Of a stretch of 64,000 bases of DNA, positions 36,723 to 45,748 are shown one piece after another (position 1 is the stretch's first letter; each line of letters opens with the position of its first letter). The notes beneath the pieces are model-generated. The model made no database searches, was not told the DNA's origin, and saw nothing but the letters and a program-made list of their open reading frames with translations. The stretch lies in assembly GCA_964342575.1 (NCBI GenBank), contig CAYFGZ010000001.1:1-64000 (forward strand), read 5' to 3'. Origin of the DNA: GCA-002701455 sp964342575 (GTDB lineage: Bacteria > Pseudomonadota > Alphaproteobacteria > Thalassobaculales > Thalassobaculaceae). Made by a program: the position numbers and the translations under genes.

Positions 36723-37340
36723 TCAGCCCTTTTTATCGCTCCCGCCCAAAGAACCTTTGGTAGAAGGTATCATCCCATAAGCACGATTATCAATAGTTGC
36801 TGCTTGCCGCAATGCTCTACCAAGCGCTTTGTAGCATGATTCAATTATGTGATGCGTGTTTTCTCCATACAAATTCCGAATGTGAATAGTCATACCCGCA
36901 GCTTGAGAAAAAGCCTGAAACCATTCTCGGAATAGCTCCGTGTCCATTTCACCTAATCTAGAATTCGGCAGAGACACCTGCCAAACAAGATGCGGTCGCC
37001 CCGAAACATCCACAGTTGCGCTGCTCAATGTTTCATCCATAGGAATTTGTGCATGACCAAACCTAGTTATTCCCTGGCGAGTTCCCAACGCCTTGTAAAC
37101 GGCCTCACCTATTATGTATCCGGTATCTTCCGTGGTGTGATGAAAGTCGATATGCAGATCGCCAACGGCTTTAAGCGAAATGTCAATTAATGAGTGACGC
37201 GACAACTGCTCAAGCATGTGGTCCAGAAATCCAATTCCAGTAGAAATATCATAAGATCCTGTGCCGTCTAGATTTACTGTCGCTTGTATTTGTGTTTCAG
37301 TTGTAATTCTTTCCACATTTGCGATGCGTTGGTCCACCAT
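36723..37340 (-). CDS. hisB: imidazoleglycerol-phosphate dehydratase
   Basis: HisB dehydrates imidazole glycerol phosphate. The 205-residue monofunctional protein has FLDHMLEQLSRHS, DFHHTTEDTGYIIGEA, and the repeated metal-ligand block HHIIESCYKALGRALR. The ATG at 37340 is preceded by GGAG at eight bases; an in-frame ATG at 37355 is less well placed. First gene of the cluster and divergent from hslV. Confidence 0.95.
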   Translation of the reverse strand: MVDQRIANVERITTETQIQATVNLDGTGSYDISTGIGFLDHMLEQLSRHSLIDISLKAVGDLHIDFHHTTEDTGYIIGEAVYKALGTRQGITRFGHAQIPMDETLSSATVDVSGRPHLVWQVSLPNSRLGEMDTELFREWFQAFSQAAGMTIHIRNLYGENTHHIIESCYKALGRALRQAATIDNRAYGMIPSTKGSLGGSDKKG

Positions 37341-37431
37341 TTGCTGTCTCCACATACTAGGAACGCGGTTTTTTATCAGGAAGTAGGGCTGCTGACCAGT
37401 CCAACCAAGAATTCGTTTTACAAAGTTCCAT

Positions 37432-37460
37432 CTTGACCTCTCAATAACAGATCATTATCA
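37432..37460 (+). promoter_or_regulatory. candidate promoter of hslVU (sigma-32 or sigma-70 type)
   Basis: CTTGAC at 37432 and an ATTATC-type -10 at 37454-37459 precede hslV by about 30 bases. CTTG with an 18-base spacer fits the alphaproteobacterial heat-shock layout, but the -10 match is imperfect, and TTGACC would also serve as a sigma-70 -35. HslVU is heat-inducible in many bacteria. Confidence 0.35.
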
Positions 37461-37487
37461 GCGATAGAGAAAGGGGTTTTCTGCGCT

Positions 37488-38033
37488 ATGAACACCGATA
37501 ATATTAAATGGCATGGTACGACTATTCTTTCGGTTCGAAAGGGCGGAAAGGTTGTAGTTGCAGGGGATGGTCAAGTGACTTTTGGCAACACTGTAATAAA
37601 AAGTAAGGCCAATAAGGTCCGGCGATTAGCTGATGGAAACGTTTTAGCTGGATTTGCCGGGGCTACAGCCGATGCTTTTACTTTGTTTGAGCGTCTGGAG
37701 TCAAAATTGGATCAGCATCCTCAGCAATTAGTAAGAGCATGTGTTGAACTCGCTAAGGACTGGAGAACAGATCGTTATCTGAGGCGCTTGGAGGCGATGA
37801 TGGCAGTAGCGGATTCAGATCATTCGCTTATCTTATCCGGCAATGGAGATGTTCTGGAACCGGAAGATGGCCTAATTGGAATAGGTTCTGGTGGTTCTTT
37901 TGCTCTGTCAGCAGCGCGCGCGCTTTTGCATGAAAAAGATGTAAACGCTGAACAAATTGCTCTACGCTCTATGCAGATAGCAGCCGATATCTGCATTTAC
38001 ACAAATACTAATGTAACTATGGAATCAATATGA
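37488..38033 (+). CDS. hslV: ATP-dependent protease proteolytic subunit HslV (ClpQ)
   Basis: HslV forms the double-hexamer peptidase of the HslUV protease. The 181-residue protein contains WHGTTILSVRKGGKVVVAGDG; the mature N-terminal threonine would be Thr11 after removal of the propeptide. GIGSGGSFALSAARAL is also typical. It overlaps or nearly abuts hslU downstream. Confidence 0.96.
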   Translation: MNTDNIKWHGTTILSVRKGGKVVVAGDGQVTFGNTVIKSKANKVRRLADGNVLAGFAGATADAFTLFERLESKLDQHPQQLVRACVELAKDWRTDRYLRRLEAMMAVADSDHSLILSGNGDVLEPEDGLIGIGSGGSFALSAARALLHEKDVNAEQIALRSMQIAADICIYTNTNVTMESI

Positions 38034-38050
38034 ATATTGGGGTCGAACTT

Positions 38051-39358
38051 ATGACTACTTTCAGTCCACGAGAAATCGTATCAGAACTTGATCGTTTTAT
38101 TGTGGGGCAAACCGCAGCAAAAAGAGCCGTTGCAATCGCTTTGCGAAATCGTTGGAGGCGACAGCAACTTGAAGACGCTATCCGCGAAGAGGTTCAGCCA
38201 AAAAATATTTTGATGATAGGGCCTACTGGTGTCGGAAAAACTGAAATTGCTCGTCGATTAGCCCGCTTAGCAGACGCGCCCTTCATTAAAGTCGAGGCAA
38301 CAAAATTTACCGAAGTTGGATATGTTGGAAGAGATGTCGAGCAAATCATAAGAGACCTCCTGGAAAGCGCAATTGACTCCACTAGAGAAAAGATGCGCAA
38401 AGAAGTCAAAGCAGCAGCCGAACTAGCCGCCGAAAATAGGGTTCTTGACGCCATTGCCGGCCAGGACGCTAGAGAAGAAACTCGACAGAAATTCCGGCAG
38501 AAACTCAGGGCCGGTGAACTAGATGACAAACAAATAGAAATTGATGTCGCAGATCCTAGCGGTGGCCTACCCACTTTTGACATTCCCGGTATGCCCGGCT
38601 CACAAATGGGTATGATAAACTTAAATGATATGCTTGGAAAAGCTCTCGGCGACAGGACAAAAAAGAGAAATATTACTGTTTCTGAATCTTATTTAGTTTT
38701 ATTAGACGAAGAAGCCGACAAACTTCTAGATGAAGATCGAGTAATTCGCCAAGCTATCGATTCCGTTGAACAAAATGGGATTGTTTTTTTGGATGAAATC
38801 GACAAAATATGCGCGAGGGCCGAACGACAAAACATCGATGTCTCACGGGAGGGCGTACAGAGAGATCTGCTTCCTTTGATAGAGGGCACTACCGTCGTCA
38901 CTAAACACGGTTCTGTAAGAACCGATTTTATATTGTTTATTGCATCTGGCGCTTTTCATCTTAGCAAGCCCTCTGATCTATTGCCAGAATTGCAAGGTCG
39001 GCTGCCAAATCGGGTTGAACTGCAGCCGTTGACTCGGGATGATTTCAGGCGGATATTAACAGAGCCCGAACATAGTCTTATAAAGCAATACACTGCTCTT
39101 TTAAAAACAGAAAATGTTGTGTTAAACTTCAAGGAAAATGCTATAGATGCTTTAGCGGATCTTACGGTAGAAGTTAACAGATCGGTGGAAAATATAGGAG
39201 CTCGGCGGTTACATACCATAATGGAAAAACTTTTGGACGAAATCAGTTTTTCAGCTTCTGATGAAAGTGGAAAAACAATTTCTATTGATGAAGATTATGT
39301 CGAGAAATACGTAGGCGATTTAGCAAAAGATGAGGATTTAAATAAGTTCATTCTTTGA
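38051..39358 (+). CDS. hslU: ATP-dependent protease ATPase subunit HslU (ClpY)
   Basis: HslU is the AAA+ unfoldase that feeds HslV. The 435-residue protein starts MTTFSPREIVSELDRFIVGQ, with Walker A GPTGVGKTE, the inserted I domain (about 110-240), Walker B IVFLDEIDKI and the sensor region GARRLHTIMEKLLDEISF. An ATG at 38030 overlapping the hslV stop (ATGA) is in frame, giving seven extra residues. The 38051 start matches family N-termini and follows GGGG at nine bases. Confidence 0.95.
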   Translation: MTTFSPREIVSELDRFIVGQTAAKRAVAIALRNRWRRQQLEDAIREEVQPKNILMIGPTGVGKTEIARRLARLADAPFIKVEATKFTEVGYVGRDVEQIIRDLLESAIDSTREKMRKEVKAAAELAAENRVLDAIAGQDAREETRQKFRQKLRAGELDDKQIEIDVADPSGGLPTFDIPGMPGSQMGMINLNDMLGKALGDRTKKRNITVSESYLVLLDEEADKLLDEDRVIRQAIDSVEQNGIVFLDEIDKICARAERQNIDVSREGVQRDLLPLIEGTTVVTKHGSVRTDFILFIASGAFHLSKPSDLLPELQGRLPNRVELQPLTRDDFRRILTEPEHSLIKQYTALLKTENVVLNFKENAIDALADLTVEVNRSVENIGARRLHTIMEKLLDEISFSASDESGKTISIDEDYVEKYVGDLAKDEDLNKFIL

Positions 39359-39391
39359 GGTGTGCTCCTACCATCGCCTGCACTTTCTTTA

Positions 39392-39769
39392 TCAGTATTG
39401 GGGGGCGTTATAGTGCAAAGGATCTCTTAATTCAGCTAAAAGTGCGTCGAGCTGAGAATCGTCCAGTTCCACTATTTTTTGAGAAAGTCTATTTGCAAAC
39501 TCTGTGGCTTTTGGGCTGAGGCCACGGGTGTCTAATTTAACCCGGGTGTTCGATAACTGGGCAAGTTTCTCTAGAGCCTCTGCATCATCCCAAATTAAAC
39601 CAAAATATGCTTTTATTTGGCGCATCAAACCGACAGATGGTACGCCCCGCTTACCCGTTTCCAGCGCAGATAGATATGCTGCAGAAACGCCTAGTGCCTC
39701 AGCCATAGACACCATTGTTACCTGTTTTTGTTTTCGCAACTCTCGCAACTTTTTTCCAAATAGCGTCAC
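39392..39769 (-). CDS. XRE-family helix-turn-helix regulator
   Basis: A 125-residue DNA-binding protein. The N-terminal HTH_XRE domain spans about residues 5-60 (FGKKLRELRKQKQVTMVSMAEALGVS ... SALETGKRG). The C-terminal part (LSPKATEFANRLSQKIVELDD) is helical and unassigned. Its ATG overlaps the stop of the Smr gene by four bases, indicating a coupled timA-mltA-smr-xre operon. Target unknown. Confidence 0.88.
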   Translation of the reverse strand: MTLFGKKLRELRKQKQVTMVSMAEALGVSAAYLSALETGKRGVPSVGLMRQIKAYFGLIWDDAEALEKLAQLSNTRVKLDTRGLSPKATEFANRLSQKIVELDDSQLDALLAELRDPLHYNAPQY

Positions 39770-40365
39770 TTTTTACCCCTTTTTTTTAAAAGCACATAAA
39801 AAGCCCCGTCACCTCCGTGTTCAGGCCGAGCCGGGGCAAATGCCAAAACTTGGCCGCTCATAGGCGATTCCGATAACCAAACGGGCACTTTTTGCCGAAG
39901 GACTCCTATTGCAGGTTTACCATAGTCGCTGAGGCCTTTTCTTGATCTATGCCCTTTTCCAGTTATCACTAGCAAAACACGGCGTTCATTCTGATATGCT
40001 TCCTTCAAGAACGCGTCAAGTGTTTCTCGGGCTTTAAGCTGGGACATTCCATGTAAGTCCAATCTTTCATGGATACTCACTTTTCCTCTCTGCAAACTCA
40101 CCGCTGTAGCCCTATCCAGACCCGGAGCCCTACCCGACGGAAAATGACTTAAAGGTATTGGAGTCGTAGCACGTACCTTATCCGGATAGCGATGGGCCGT
40201 TTCACGGCGACCACGTTTAACAGGGGTGTCCATTAATTGCCCGTCACCTTGTATGCCCACTGCTGTACTGCTCGAGTCTTGCTTGAGCGGCTGAACATCA
40301 TCGAGCACACTTTCGAACAATTTTTTGTCAGCCGGCGTTATTGAACGATCGTTCCTCTTTGCCAT
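39766..40365 (-). CDS. Smr/MutS2-domain protein
   Basis: A 199-residue protein with a basic, low-complexity N-terminal half and a C-terminal Smr domain: RLDLHGMSQLKARETLDAFL, then VLLVITGKGHRS, typical of Smr nicking-endonuclease domains also found in MutS2. Stand-alone Smr proteins act on RNA or DNA in other bacteria; this one is uncharacterised. It follows mltA by 48 bases and overlaps the XRE gene. Confidence 0.9.
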   Translation of the reverse strand: MAKRNDRSITPADKKLFESVLDDVQPLKQDSSSTAVGIQGDGQLMDTPVKRGRRETAHRYPDKVRATTPIPLSHFPSGRAPGLDRATAVSLQRGKVSIHERLDLHGMSQLKARETLDAFLKEAYQNERRVLLVITGKGHRSRKGLSDYGKPAIGVLRQKVPVWLSESPMSGQVLAFAPARPEHGGDGAFYVLLKKRGKK

Positions 40366-40413
40366 ATTAATAAAGCTCTTACCCGTTAAACCGTTTAACT
40401 TTTATATTTTAAG

Positions 40414-41592
40414 TCATGGGGCGTCCACTGTTTTGGGCAAAAACATGTATAGTTCGCCCAATGCCCTCATCGGCCCCGCCAACTTTTCCGCTGCTGCTCC
40501 GGGTCCCCAAAAAACATCGCCTCGGATTGGCCCCTTTATAGCGCCACCAGTGTCTTGAGCCACCATAAGCCTTTGCAAGGGTTCATCTTTTTCATCCTTA
40601 TAATCAGCAACCACCCACACAGGCGCCCCTAGCGGAACAAAGGTTCTATCGATGGCCAAAGACCTTCCTGGCGTTAGCGAAACTCCTTGGGCGCCTAATG
40701 GTCCCGGGCCCAAGTTTCTCTTAAAGAATATGTAGGACGGATTCAGGTTCATAATGCTAGTTTTTCGACTGGGATTGGAGATCAGCCATTTCCTTATAGA
40801 TTGCAGGGAAATGTCTTTCTCAGCTATTTCGCCCGTTTTTATTAAATGCCTACCAATAGGGTAGTAATGGTGCCCATTTTTTCCTGCATAACCAATTCGG
40901 TAGGTAGTACCGTCGGGGAGCAAGGCTTGACCTGATCCTTGTACGTGTAGAAAAAAAGCGTCTATATCGCTAGTCAGCCACAGGATTGGTTTAAGATCTC
41001 CAGACAGCGCGCCATTTTCTATTTGTTGTCTAGTGTAATAAGGTTTGAGGCGTCCATTTATTACACGCCCAATAATGGTCCGGTCTTTATGCAGGTCTCC
41101 CCAATCAGCTAATTTCGCCTCAATAAGTTCCGACGGCTTTGGGAAGAGTGGCGCGTTATATGTCCTGGACTTCTCTAAAGACCCCCGTAAAAGGGGTTCG
41201 AAATAACCGGTAAACAGACCGCTTTTATTGCTTTTTGTTCCCAATTGAAAAACATTGAAGTTTGACTTTAGATACTTTCGGAAAGACTTTTCTCTCACTT
41301 GGCCTTGCGGCAAACGCCGACACACCTCCTTCCAATCCCGCCACAAGCCCGCTCTACCCGATAATCTGAGTTGGGTGTTATATTTACTGCGTAAAATTGC
41401 ACCACACGATTTTCTCAAAGCCGGTAGTGCTTTTAAAACATTATCTTCCTCCCACCCCGGCAGGGTCGTTATCGGCGTCGATATCAAAACTACCTCCGCA
41501 GGAGTGTCTGTCGGTTTTTTTACTTGTGAGCATCCACAGAAAATCAATACCGAAATAGCGGCTACCAGTCGGGGGATGGAGGTGGGTTTCAA
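40414..41592 (-). CDS. mltA: membrane-bound lytic murein transglycosylase A
   Basis: MltA cleaves peptidoglycan glycan strands in the periplasm. Features are GLFTGYFEPLLRG, FFLHVQGSGQALLPDG, and the C-terminal 3D domain with VAQDTGGAIKGPIRGDVFWG containing the catalytic Asp. A signal segment ends in FCGC, a lipobox-like site. The open frame reaches 41709, but this would sit inside timA. A TTG at 41592, ten bases after the timA stop, gives 392 residues with a normal lipoprotein signal. The start is therefore inferred. Confidence 0.92.
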   Translation of the reverse strand: MKPTSIPRLVAAISVLIFCGCSQVKKPTDTPAEVVLISTPITTLPGWEEDNVLKALPALRKSCGAILRSKYNTQLRLSGRAGLWRDWKEVCRRLPQGQVREKSFRKYLKSNFNVFQLGTKSNKSGLFTGYFEPLLRGSLEKSRTYNAPLFPKPSELIEAKLADWGDLHKDRTIIGRVINGRLKPYYTRQQIENGALSGDLKPILWLTSDIDAFFLHVQGSGQALLPDGTTYRIGYAGKNGHHYYPIGRHLIKTGEIAEKDISLQSIRKWLISNPSRKTSIMNLNPSYIFFKRNLGPGPLGAQGVSLTPGRSLAIDRTFVPLGAPVWVVADYKDEKDEPLQRLMVAQDTGGAIKGPIRGDVFWGPGAAAEKLAGPMRALGELYMFLPKTVDAP

Positions 41593-41602
41593 TATTCGGC
41601 TG

Positions 41603-42274
41603 TTAATTGGTTTCCTGGGGAGTGTCTGTGCGTACAAGAAGCCAGTTGGGGTTTGATGATTTGATCTCCCGATTAAAGGTCCAAAGGTCCGTGAGGGTTT
41701 CAATAACATCGGGATTACCCTCCACTTCGTTTCCTTCTGCGTCTCTAACTACCTTTATCTGGTCGCTAACGAACTCGACTGTTATATTAGCCGCAGCGCC
41801 ATTTATTTGAACATCATTTATTTGCGCGGATTTAATCGACACAATATTAGTCTCTAAAGATAAATTGGCCTGCTTTCGTTGGCGAATAGCCTGCTCAAAC
41901 CGAGAAAACAAACTGTCACCAAGTAACCCCTCGAGCTTCGCTGTGTCCCCTGATGAATAAGCTGACACGATCCAGGAAAAGGCCTCTTTTGACCCCGCGA
42001 TAAACTCTTGATCATTAAAAGTAGGGTCGCTTTGCTTCAATTTTGTTAGACCGTCTACCTCGCTTGCCGCGTCCGCTGGTTGTGACGTCGTGTCTGGAAG
42101 CGAAACAACGTTATCATTATCTGGATTCGAGGTTTTTGGTTTTGTGGGGTTGTTGCCTTGGGGCTTCTGGTGTCCGGTTTTGCGACCCAATGTTCTTCGT
42201 AGTTGAAACACTAGATATCCAGCGAGCATTGCAAACACTATTATATCAAAAAACGCGAATCCATCATTCATCAT
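41603..42274 (-). CDS. timA: Tim44/TimA family protein
   Basis: A 223-residue protein with a single N-terminal membrane segment (about residues 8-24), a Pro/Asn/Thr-rich linker, and a Tim44-like domain (about 85-220) with FIAGSKEAFSWIVSAYSSGD and TDLWTFNREIKSSNPNWLLV. TimA is the alphaproteobacterial relative of mitochondrial Tim44 and is a membrane protein of uncertain role. It heads the timA-mltA-smr run, opposite fxsA and secB, a conserved alphaproteobacterial block. Confidence 0.92.
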   Translation of the reverse strand: MMNDGFAFFDIIVFAMLAGYLVFQLRRTLGRKTGHQKPQGNNPTKPKTSNPDNDNVVSLPDTTSQPADAASEVDGLTKLKQSDPTFNDQEFIAGSKEAFSWIVSAYSSGDTAKLEGLLGDSLFSRFEQAIRQRKQANLSLETNIVSIKSAQINDVQINGAAANITVEFVSDQIKVVRDAEGNEVEGNPDVIETLTDLWTFNREIKSSNPNWLLVRTDTPQETN

Positions 42275-42476
42275 GCGTCTCAGGCCCCTATAGTTTTAGA
42301 ATATCGGAACCAGCCTTTCCGTATTTTATAGTCAGTACGTTATAATTAGACCGTAATCTCGTTCTAGAAAACTTCTATTTAGCATAAAAACCAAATATAA
42401 TATTAAATGTTACCTATTTTTCTAGTATTTACTTGATTAAACTTAGGCGCTTAATGTCCAAAGAGCAACCACTGGA

Positions 42477-42983
42477 ATGCGTATAATACCGATACTTTTT
42501 CTAGCTATTATCGTTTCCGAAATATATCTCTTCGTAGAAATCGGCGGTATACTGGGAATAACAGTTACTATTTTCCTAATCCTTTCGACAGCTATAGCTG
42601 CTGTAATATTGTTCCGGCTTCAAGGTTTTCGGGTCTTAACGGAGACCCAATTGGCCTTGTCAACAGGCACGTTCCCTGTTACGCCGATAGTACATGGATT
42701 TGGAATATTAATAGCTGGGGCACTTCTTATAATACCCGGATTTTTTACCGATTTTATCGGTATTATCTTTTTTGTTCCCAGCTTGCGAGCTGTACTTACA
42801 AGAGTTATTCTCAGGAAGGTAATGAGAATTGGTGCTTTTAATGTCACCGCTACGGCTAATTCGCCTAGCGAGGCAGGGCCGATTATAGATGGGGAATACA
42901 GTGTTAAGACCAGCTGTGAACACTCGGAGGCTGCAACTTCGCTTGCCAAGGATAGTGACCCGGACACTTCAGAAAACAGGTGA
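42477..42983 (+). CDS. fxsA: FxsA family membrane protein
   Basis: A 168-residue membrane protein with three or four hydrophobic segments and the FxsA signature (SEIYLFVEIGGILG, then LLIIPGFFTDFIGIIFFVPSLR). FxsA overproduction relieves phage T7 exclusion by F plasmid in E. coli; its normal role is unknown. The C-terminal tail of about 45 residues is soluble and variable. It is four bases before the phosphatase gene. Confidence 0.9.
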   Translation: MRIIPILFLAIIVSEIYLFVEIGGILGITVTIFLILSTAIAAVILFRLQGFRVLTETQLALSTGTFPVTPIVHGFGILIAGALLIIPGFFTDFIGIIFFVPSLRAVLTRVILRKVMRIGAFNVTATANSPSEAGPIIDGEYSVKTSCEHSEAATSLAKDSDPDTSENR

Positions 42984-42986
42984 CTC

Positions 42987-43544
42987 GTGTTATTAACTCG
43001 CCATGGGGAATCCATCTTTAATCGTATTTTTAAAAGTACTAGAGTAGACCCGGGTATTATTGATCCCCCCCTGACTGAGCTTGGTTTCAGGCAATTGCGG
43101 GAAACAGCTAAAATTTTAGCCCAGCATAACCTTACAAGAATTATTTGTAGCCCGTACCGTCGAGCTCTTCAAAGCGCTTGCACTCTTAATCAAACCCTAA
43201 ATGTCCCTATTTCTGTTACGCCACTGGTTCGTGAACAATTCGGGTTTTCTTGCGACATAGGGACATCCGGAGAGATTCTTTCGGAGGAGTGGCCAAGAAT
43301 AAACTTTTCCAACCTGCGTCCTCGTTGGTGGCCAGAAAACAAGGAATCCTTCGAAGATGTAGTAACCCGAGCCAACTCGTTTTTCGACGAAGTAAACGCT
43401 GACCCTCTCTTCGATTCTACGTTAGTGGTCACTCATTGGGGCTTCATCCGGGCCATGACGGGTTTATCTGTAACCAATGCAACCACTGTCAAAATTACAC
43501 ACTCAGGCGCTAGCAGTGTTGTACACGGGGATGCTCTATGCTAG
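42987..43544 (+). CDS. histidine phosphatase family protein
   Basis: A 185-residue phosphoglycerate-mutase-like phosphatase with the catalytic RHGES near the N-terminus, CSPYRRALQSA, and the second histidine in VVTHWGFIRAMTG. It starts with GTG three bases after fxsA. The substrate is unknown; the family includes phosphatases for proteins, sugars and nucleotides. It lies between fxsA and secB. Confidence 0.87.
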   Translation: MLLTRHGESIFNRIFKSTRVDPGIIDPPLTELGFRQLRETAKILAQHNLTRIICSPYRRALQSACTLNQTLNVPISVTPLVREQFGFSCDIGTSGEILSEEWPRINFSNLRPRWWPENKESFEDVVTRANSFFDEVNADPLFDSTLVVTHWGFIRAMTGLSVTNATTVKITHSGASSVVHGDALC

Positions 43545-43592
43545 GTGATATCCGAAATAACCTAATCAACCATGTTTCTCAAGGACAGCGTC

Positions 43593-44054
43593 ATGGATAG
43601 TTCAACTTCAAATTCAGAAACCAGTGACGCTACGGTAACCGGGCCTGGGGTTCAGGTAAACGCTCAATATATCAAAGATCTATCGTTCGAGAATCCCAAT
43701 ACCCCTGGAACCATTACGGTGGAAGAAGAGCCTAATATAGAGGTAAATATCGATGTAAAAGGATCAAAGCTAGATGATGCCGTATACGAAGTCGTGCTTA
43801 CACTGTCTGCCATAGGACAAAGCGCGGATACAAAATTATTTATTGCAGAGCTTAGTTATGCTGGAATTTTTGCTCTCTCCAACATAAAGGAGGAGGATGT
43901 TCAACCAACTTTGTTGATTAGTTGCCCCACTCTCCTTTTTCCATTTGCTAGAAATATAATAGCAGACGTTACTAGAGATGGAGGTTTTCCACCTCTGCTG
44001 ATGCAACCCGTGGATTTTCATCAACTATACGTTCAATCTCAACAAAAGACTTGA
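43593..44054 (+). CDS. secB: protein-export chaperone SecB
   Basis: SecB holds precursors unfolded and delivers them to SecA. The 153-residue protein contains NAQYIKDLSFENPNTP and the C-terminal LLFPFARNIIADVTRDGGFPPLLMQPVDF, diagnostic of SecB. The ATG at 43593 follows AAGGA by seven bases, better than the upstream in-frame ATG at 43572. It converges with dnaQ. Confidence 0.96.
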   Translation: MDSSTSNSETSDATVTGPGVQVNAQYIKDLSFENPNTPGTITVEEEPNIEVNIDVKGSKLDDAVYEVVLTLSAIGQSADTKLFIAELSYAGIFALSNIKEEDVQPTLLISCPTLLFPFARNIIADVTRDGGFPPLLMQPVDFHQLYVQSQQKT

Positions 44055-44070
44055 GTTATCTAACGCTGGT

Positions 44071-44745
44071 CTATTTCTTCCAAAGTGGATTGGTGAGTTG
44101 GCCAATCAGGCGTAGGTGTTGTCTTTTCTCGATATCGGTAGGAGCGAATCTCCGCTTCGATCGATTGCCTTTAGGGTGACTGGGGCCAGTTTTTTCCAGC
44201 TTAACATTTTCTAAGGTGAAACCAGGTTGTCGCCCGCCTATTAACTCTAGATAAACACCTGCTAAAAGATCTACATCTACCAGCGCTCCGTGGAGGTTTC
44301 GGTGAGAGTTATCTATATCAAATCGTCGACACAAAGCATTCAGGCTTGCTTGTGCCCCTGGATACTTTTGCCGAGCAAGCTGAAGTGTATCGACAACTCT
44401 TTCCATTGGAACCGTTGGTAATTTCAGCCGGGATAATTCCATGTTAATAAAGCCTATATCGAAGGGCGCATTGTGAATTATCAAGACGTCTGCTGCCAAG
44501 AAATCTAAAAATTCTGGCACGATATCAGCAAAAACTGGAAACTCCTTCAAAAATTCGCTGGATAAGCCATGAACCTCAAAAGCGGCCCCATCGACATCTC
44601 GTTCTGGATTTACATAGGTTTGATATCGTCTTCCTGTTGGCAAATGATTAATAAGTTCCAGTGCCCCTATCTCTATTATCCGGTGCCCCGTTTTTGGATC
44701 AAGTCCCGTGGTTTCTGTATCCAGTATAACTTCACGCAAATACAT
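44071..44745 (-). CDS. dnaQ: DNA polymerase III epsilon subunit (3'-5' proofreading exonuclease)
   Basis: DnaQ proofreads in the replicative polymerase core. The 224-residue DEDDh exonuclease shows Exo I ILDTETTGLD (Asp9, Glu11), Exo II HNAPFDIGF (Asp96), and Exo III LHGALVDVDLLA (His152, Asp157). The C-terminal tail binds the polymerase in E. coli. It follows coaE by 25 bases. Confidence 0.96.
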   Translation of the reverse strand: MYLREVILDTETTGLDPKTGHRIIEIGALELINHLPTGRRYQTYVNPERDVDGAAFEVHGLSSEFLKEFPVFADIVPEFLDFLAADVLIIHNAPFDIGFINMELSRLKLPTVPMERVVDTLQLARQKYPGAQASLNALCRRFDIDNSHRNLHGALVDVDLLAGVYLELIGGRQPGFTLENVKLEKTGPSHPKGNRSKRRFAPTDIEKRQHLRLIGQLTNPLWKK

Positions 44746-44770
44746 CTCCCTAAATAGTTCTTTGCCAATA

Positions 44771-45364
44771 TCATATTGGCTTAAGTATAACCTTTATAAA
44801 TCGTTGTAGTAGCCTATACGTAAATGCTTTCCCAAGTCCTGTGGGGACAACAAATGTTGCCCTTCGGCGTTTTTCCACATCTGGCAATTGTCGGTCTCGA
44901 ATGTTCTCCAGTTTTTCCGTTGTCATGCCAGGCCGTGCTAATGCCCTCCGCTCTTGGAGAAATTTAGGTGCTGTGACGACCATAATAGAATTACAGTAGT
45001 TTCCCCCTCCTGTCTCATATAACAACGGCACATCTAACACAACCAACCGAGTATGGCGCCGACGATGTAATTTCAGAAAATCTTCCCGACTTTCGGCAAC
45101 CAACGGATGCACCATACGCTCAAGTCTAGATAGGTTTGTGGGGTTTCCTAACGTTAATTTCCCTAAAATAATCCTGTCGACAGCACCAGACACTATGGCC
45201 TCTGGAAACACGGTGTTGATAATTGGTACCGCCCTTCCGCCTTTTCTAAATAGGCTATGGACACAGTTGTCAGCATCGTGAACTGGTAATTTCATGCTTT
45301 GGAGCATCTTGGCTACAGTGCTTTTTCCCATAGCAATTGATCCTGTTATTCCAAGAACCTGCAT
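44771..45364 (-). CDS. coaE: dephospho-CoA kinase
   Basis: CoaE phosphorylates dephospho-CoA, the last step of coenzyme A synthesis. The 197-residue P-loop kinase begins MQVLGITGSIAMGKSTVAKML (Walker A, about 7-16), with VVLDVPLLYETG and a lid region rich in arginine. It is divergent from hemE across the candidate origin. The maf and aroE genes that often precede coaE in relatives are absent. Confidence 0.95.
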   Translation of the reverse strand: MQVLGITGSIAMGKSTVAKMLQSMKLPVHDADNCVHSLFRKGGRAVPIINTVFPEAIVSGAVDRIILGKLTLGNPTNLSRLERMVHPLVAESREDFLKLHRRRHTRLVVLDVPLLYETGGGNYCNSIMVVTAPKFLQERRALARPGMTTEKLENIRDRQLPDVEKRRRATFVVPTGLGKAFTYRLLQRFIKVILKPI

Positions 45365-45748
45365 GAGATCATTTTCCGTGTTGTTAATAACTAGAGTAGA
45401 ACGACTTAATGGTTTTTGGATATCTGCATTTGGTTTCTATTTGTTTAATATAGGCGAGGTTTTTAAACTATCATCAACGAGAAAAACACAGCCTTATAAC
45501 CTGTAAGGAAGTATTATCAACTAATGTACTATACCTTTTCAACTATTGTTATCCCCGTTTTCCACTATAACATAGAGGCGTGGAACCAGGCTTATTTTAA
45601 CTTATTAACTAAGTTTCCCCCCTTTTCCACGCCCCAATATATTAATAAACAGATTGTGAATAAATTGTGTGTAATAATTAATCCACGTTCCTAACGGTTC
45701 TACTACAATCACTATTTTATTACATAAAGTATATTAGGATAGTTATTT
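45365..45748. other. candidate chromosomal replication origin (coaE-hemE intergenic region)
   Basis: A 384-base AT-rich stretch without a gene between divergent coaE and hemE, the place of the Caulobacter origin. Against the DnaA-box consensus TTWTNCACA it holds one exact site (TTATTCACA on the minus strand, 45655-45663). Three sites match 8 of 9 (45558-45566, 45623-45631, and 45666-45674 on the minus strand). Four match 7 of 9 (45514, 45536, 45549, 45679). The sites at 45549 and 45558 abut, and 45655 and 45666 are two bases apart. Two parS sites and parAB lie within 10 kb. The hemE promoter must also lie here. Origin activity is inferred. Confidence 0.55.

Noticed and set aside
45596..45612. 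TTAA pairs in the origin region as CtrA boxes
   Set aside because: The TTAA motifs here are four bases apart, not the seven required by the CtrA consensus.
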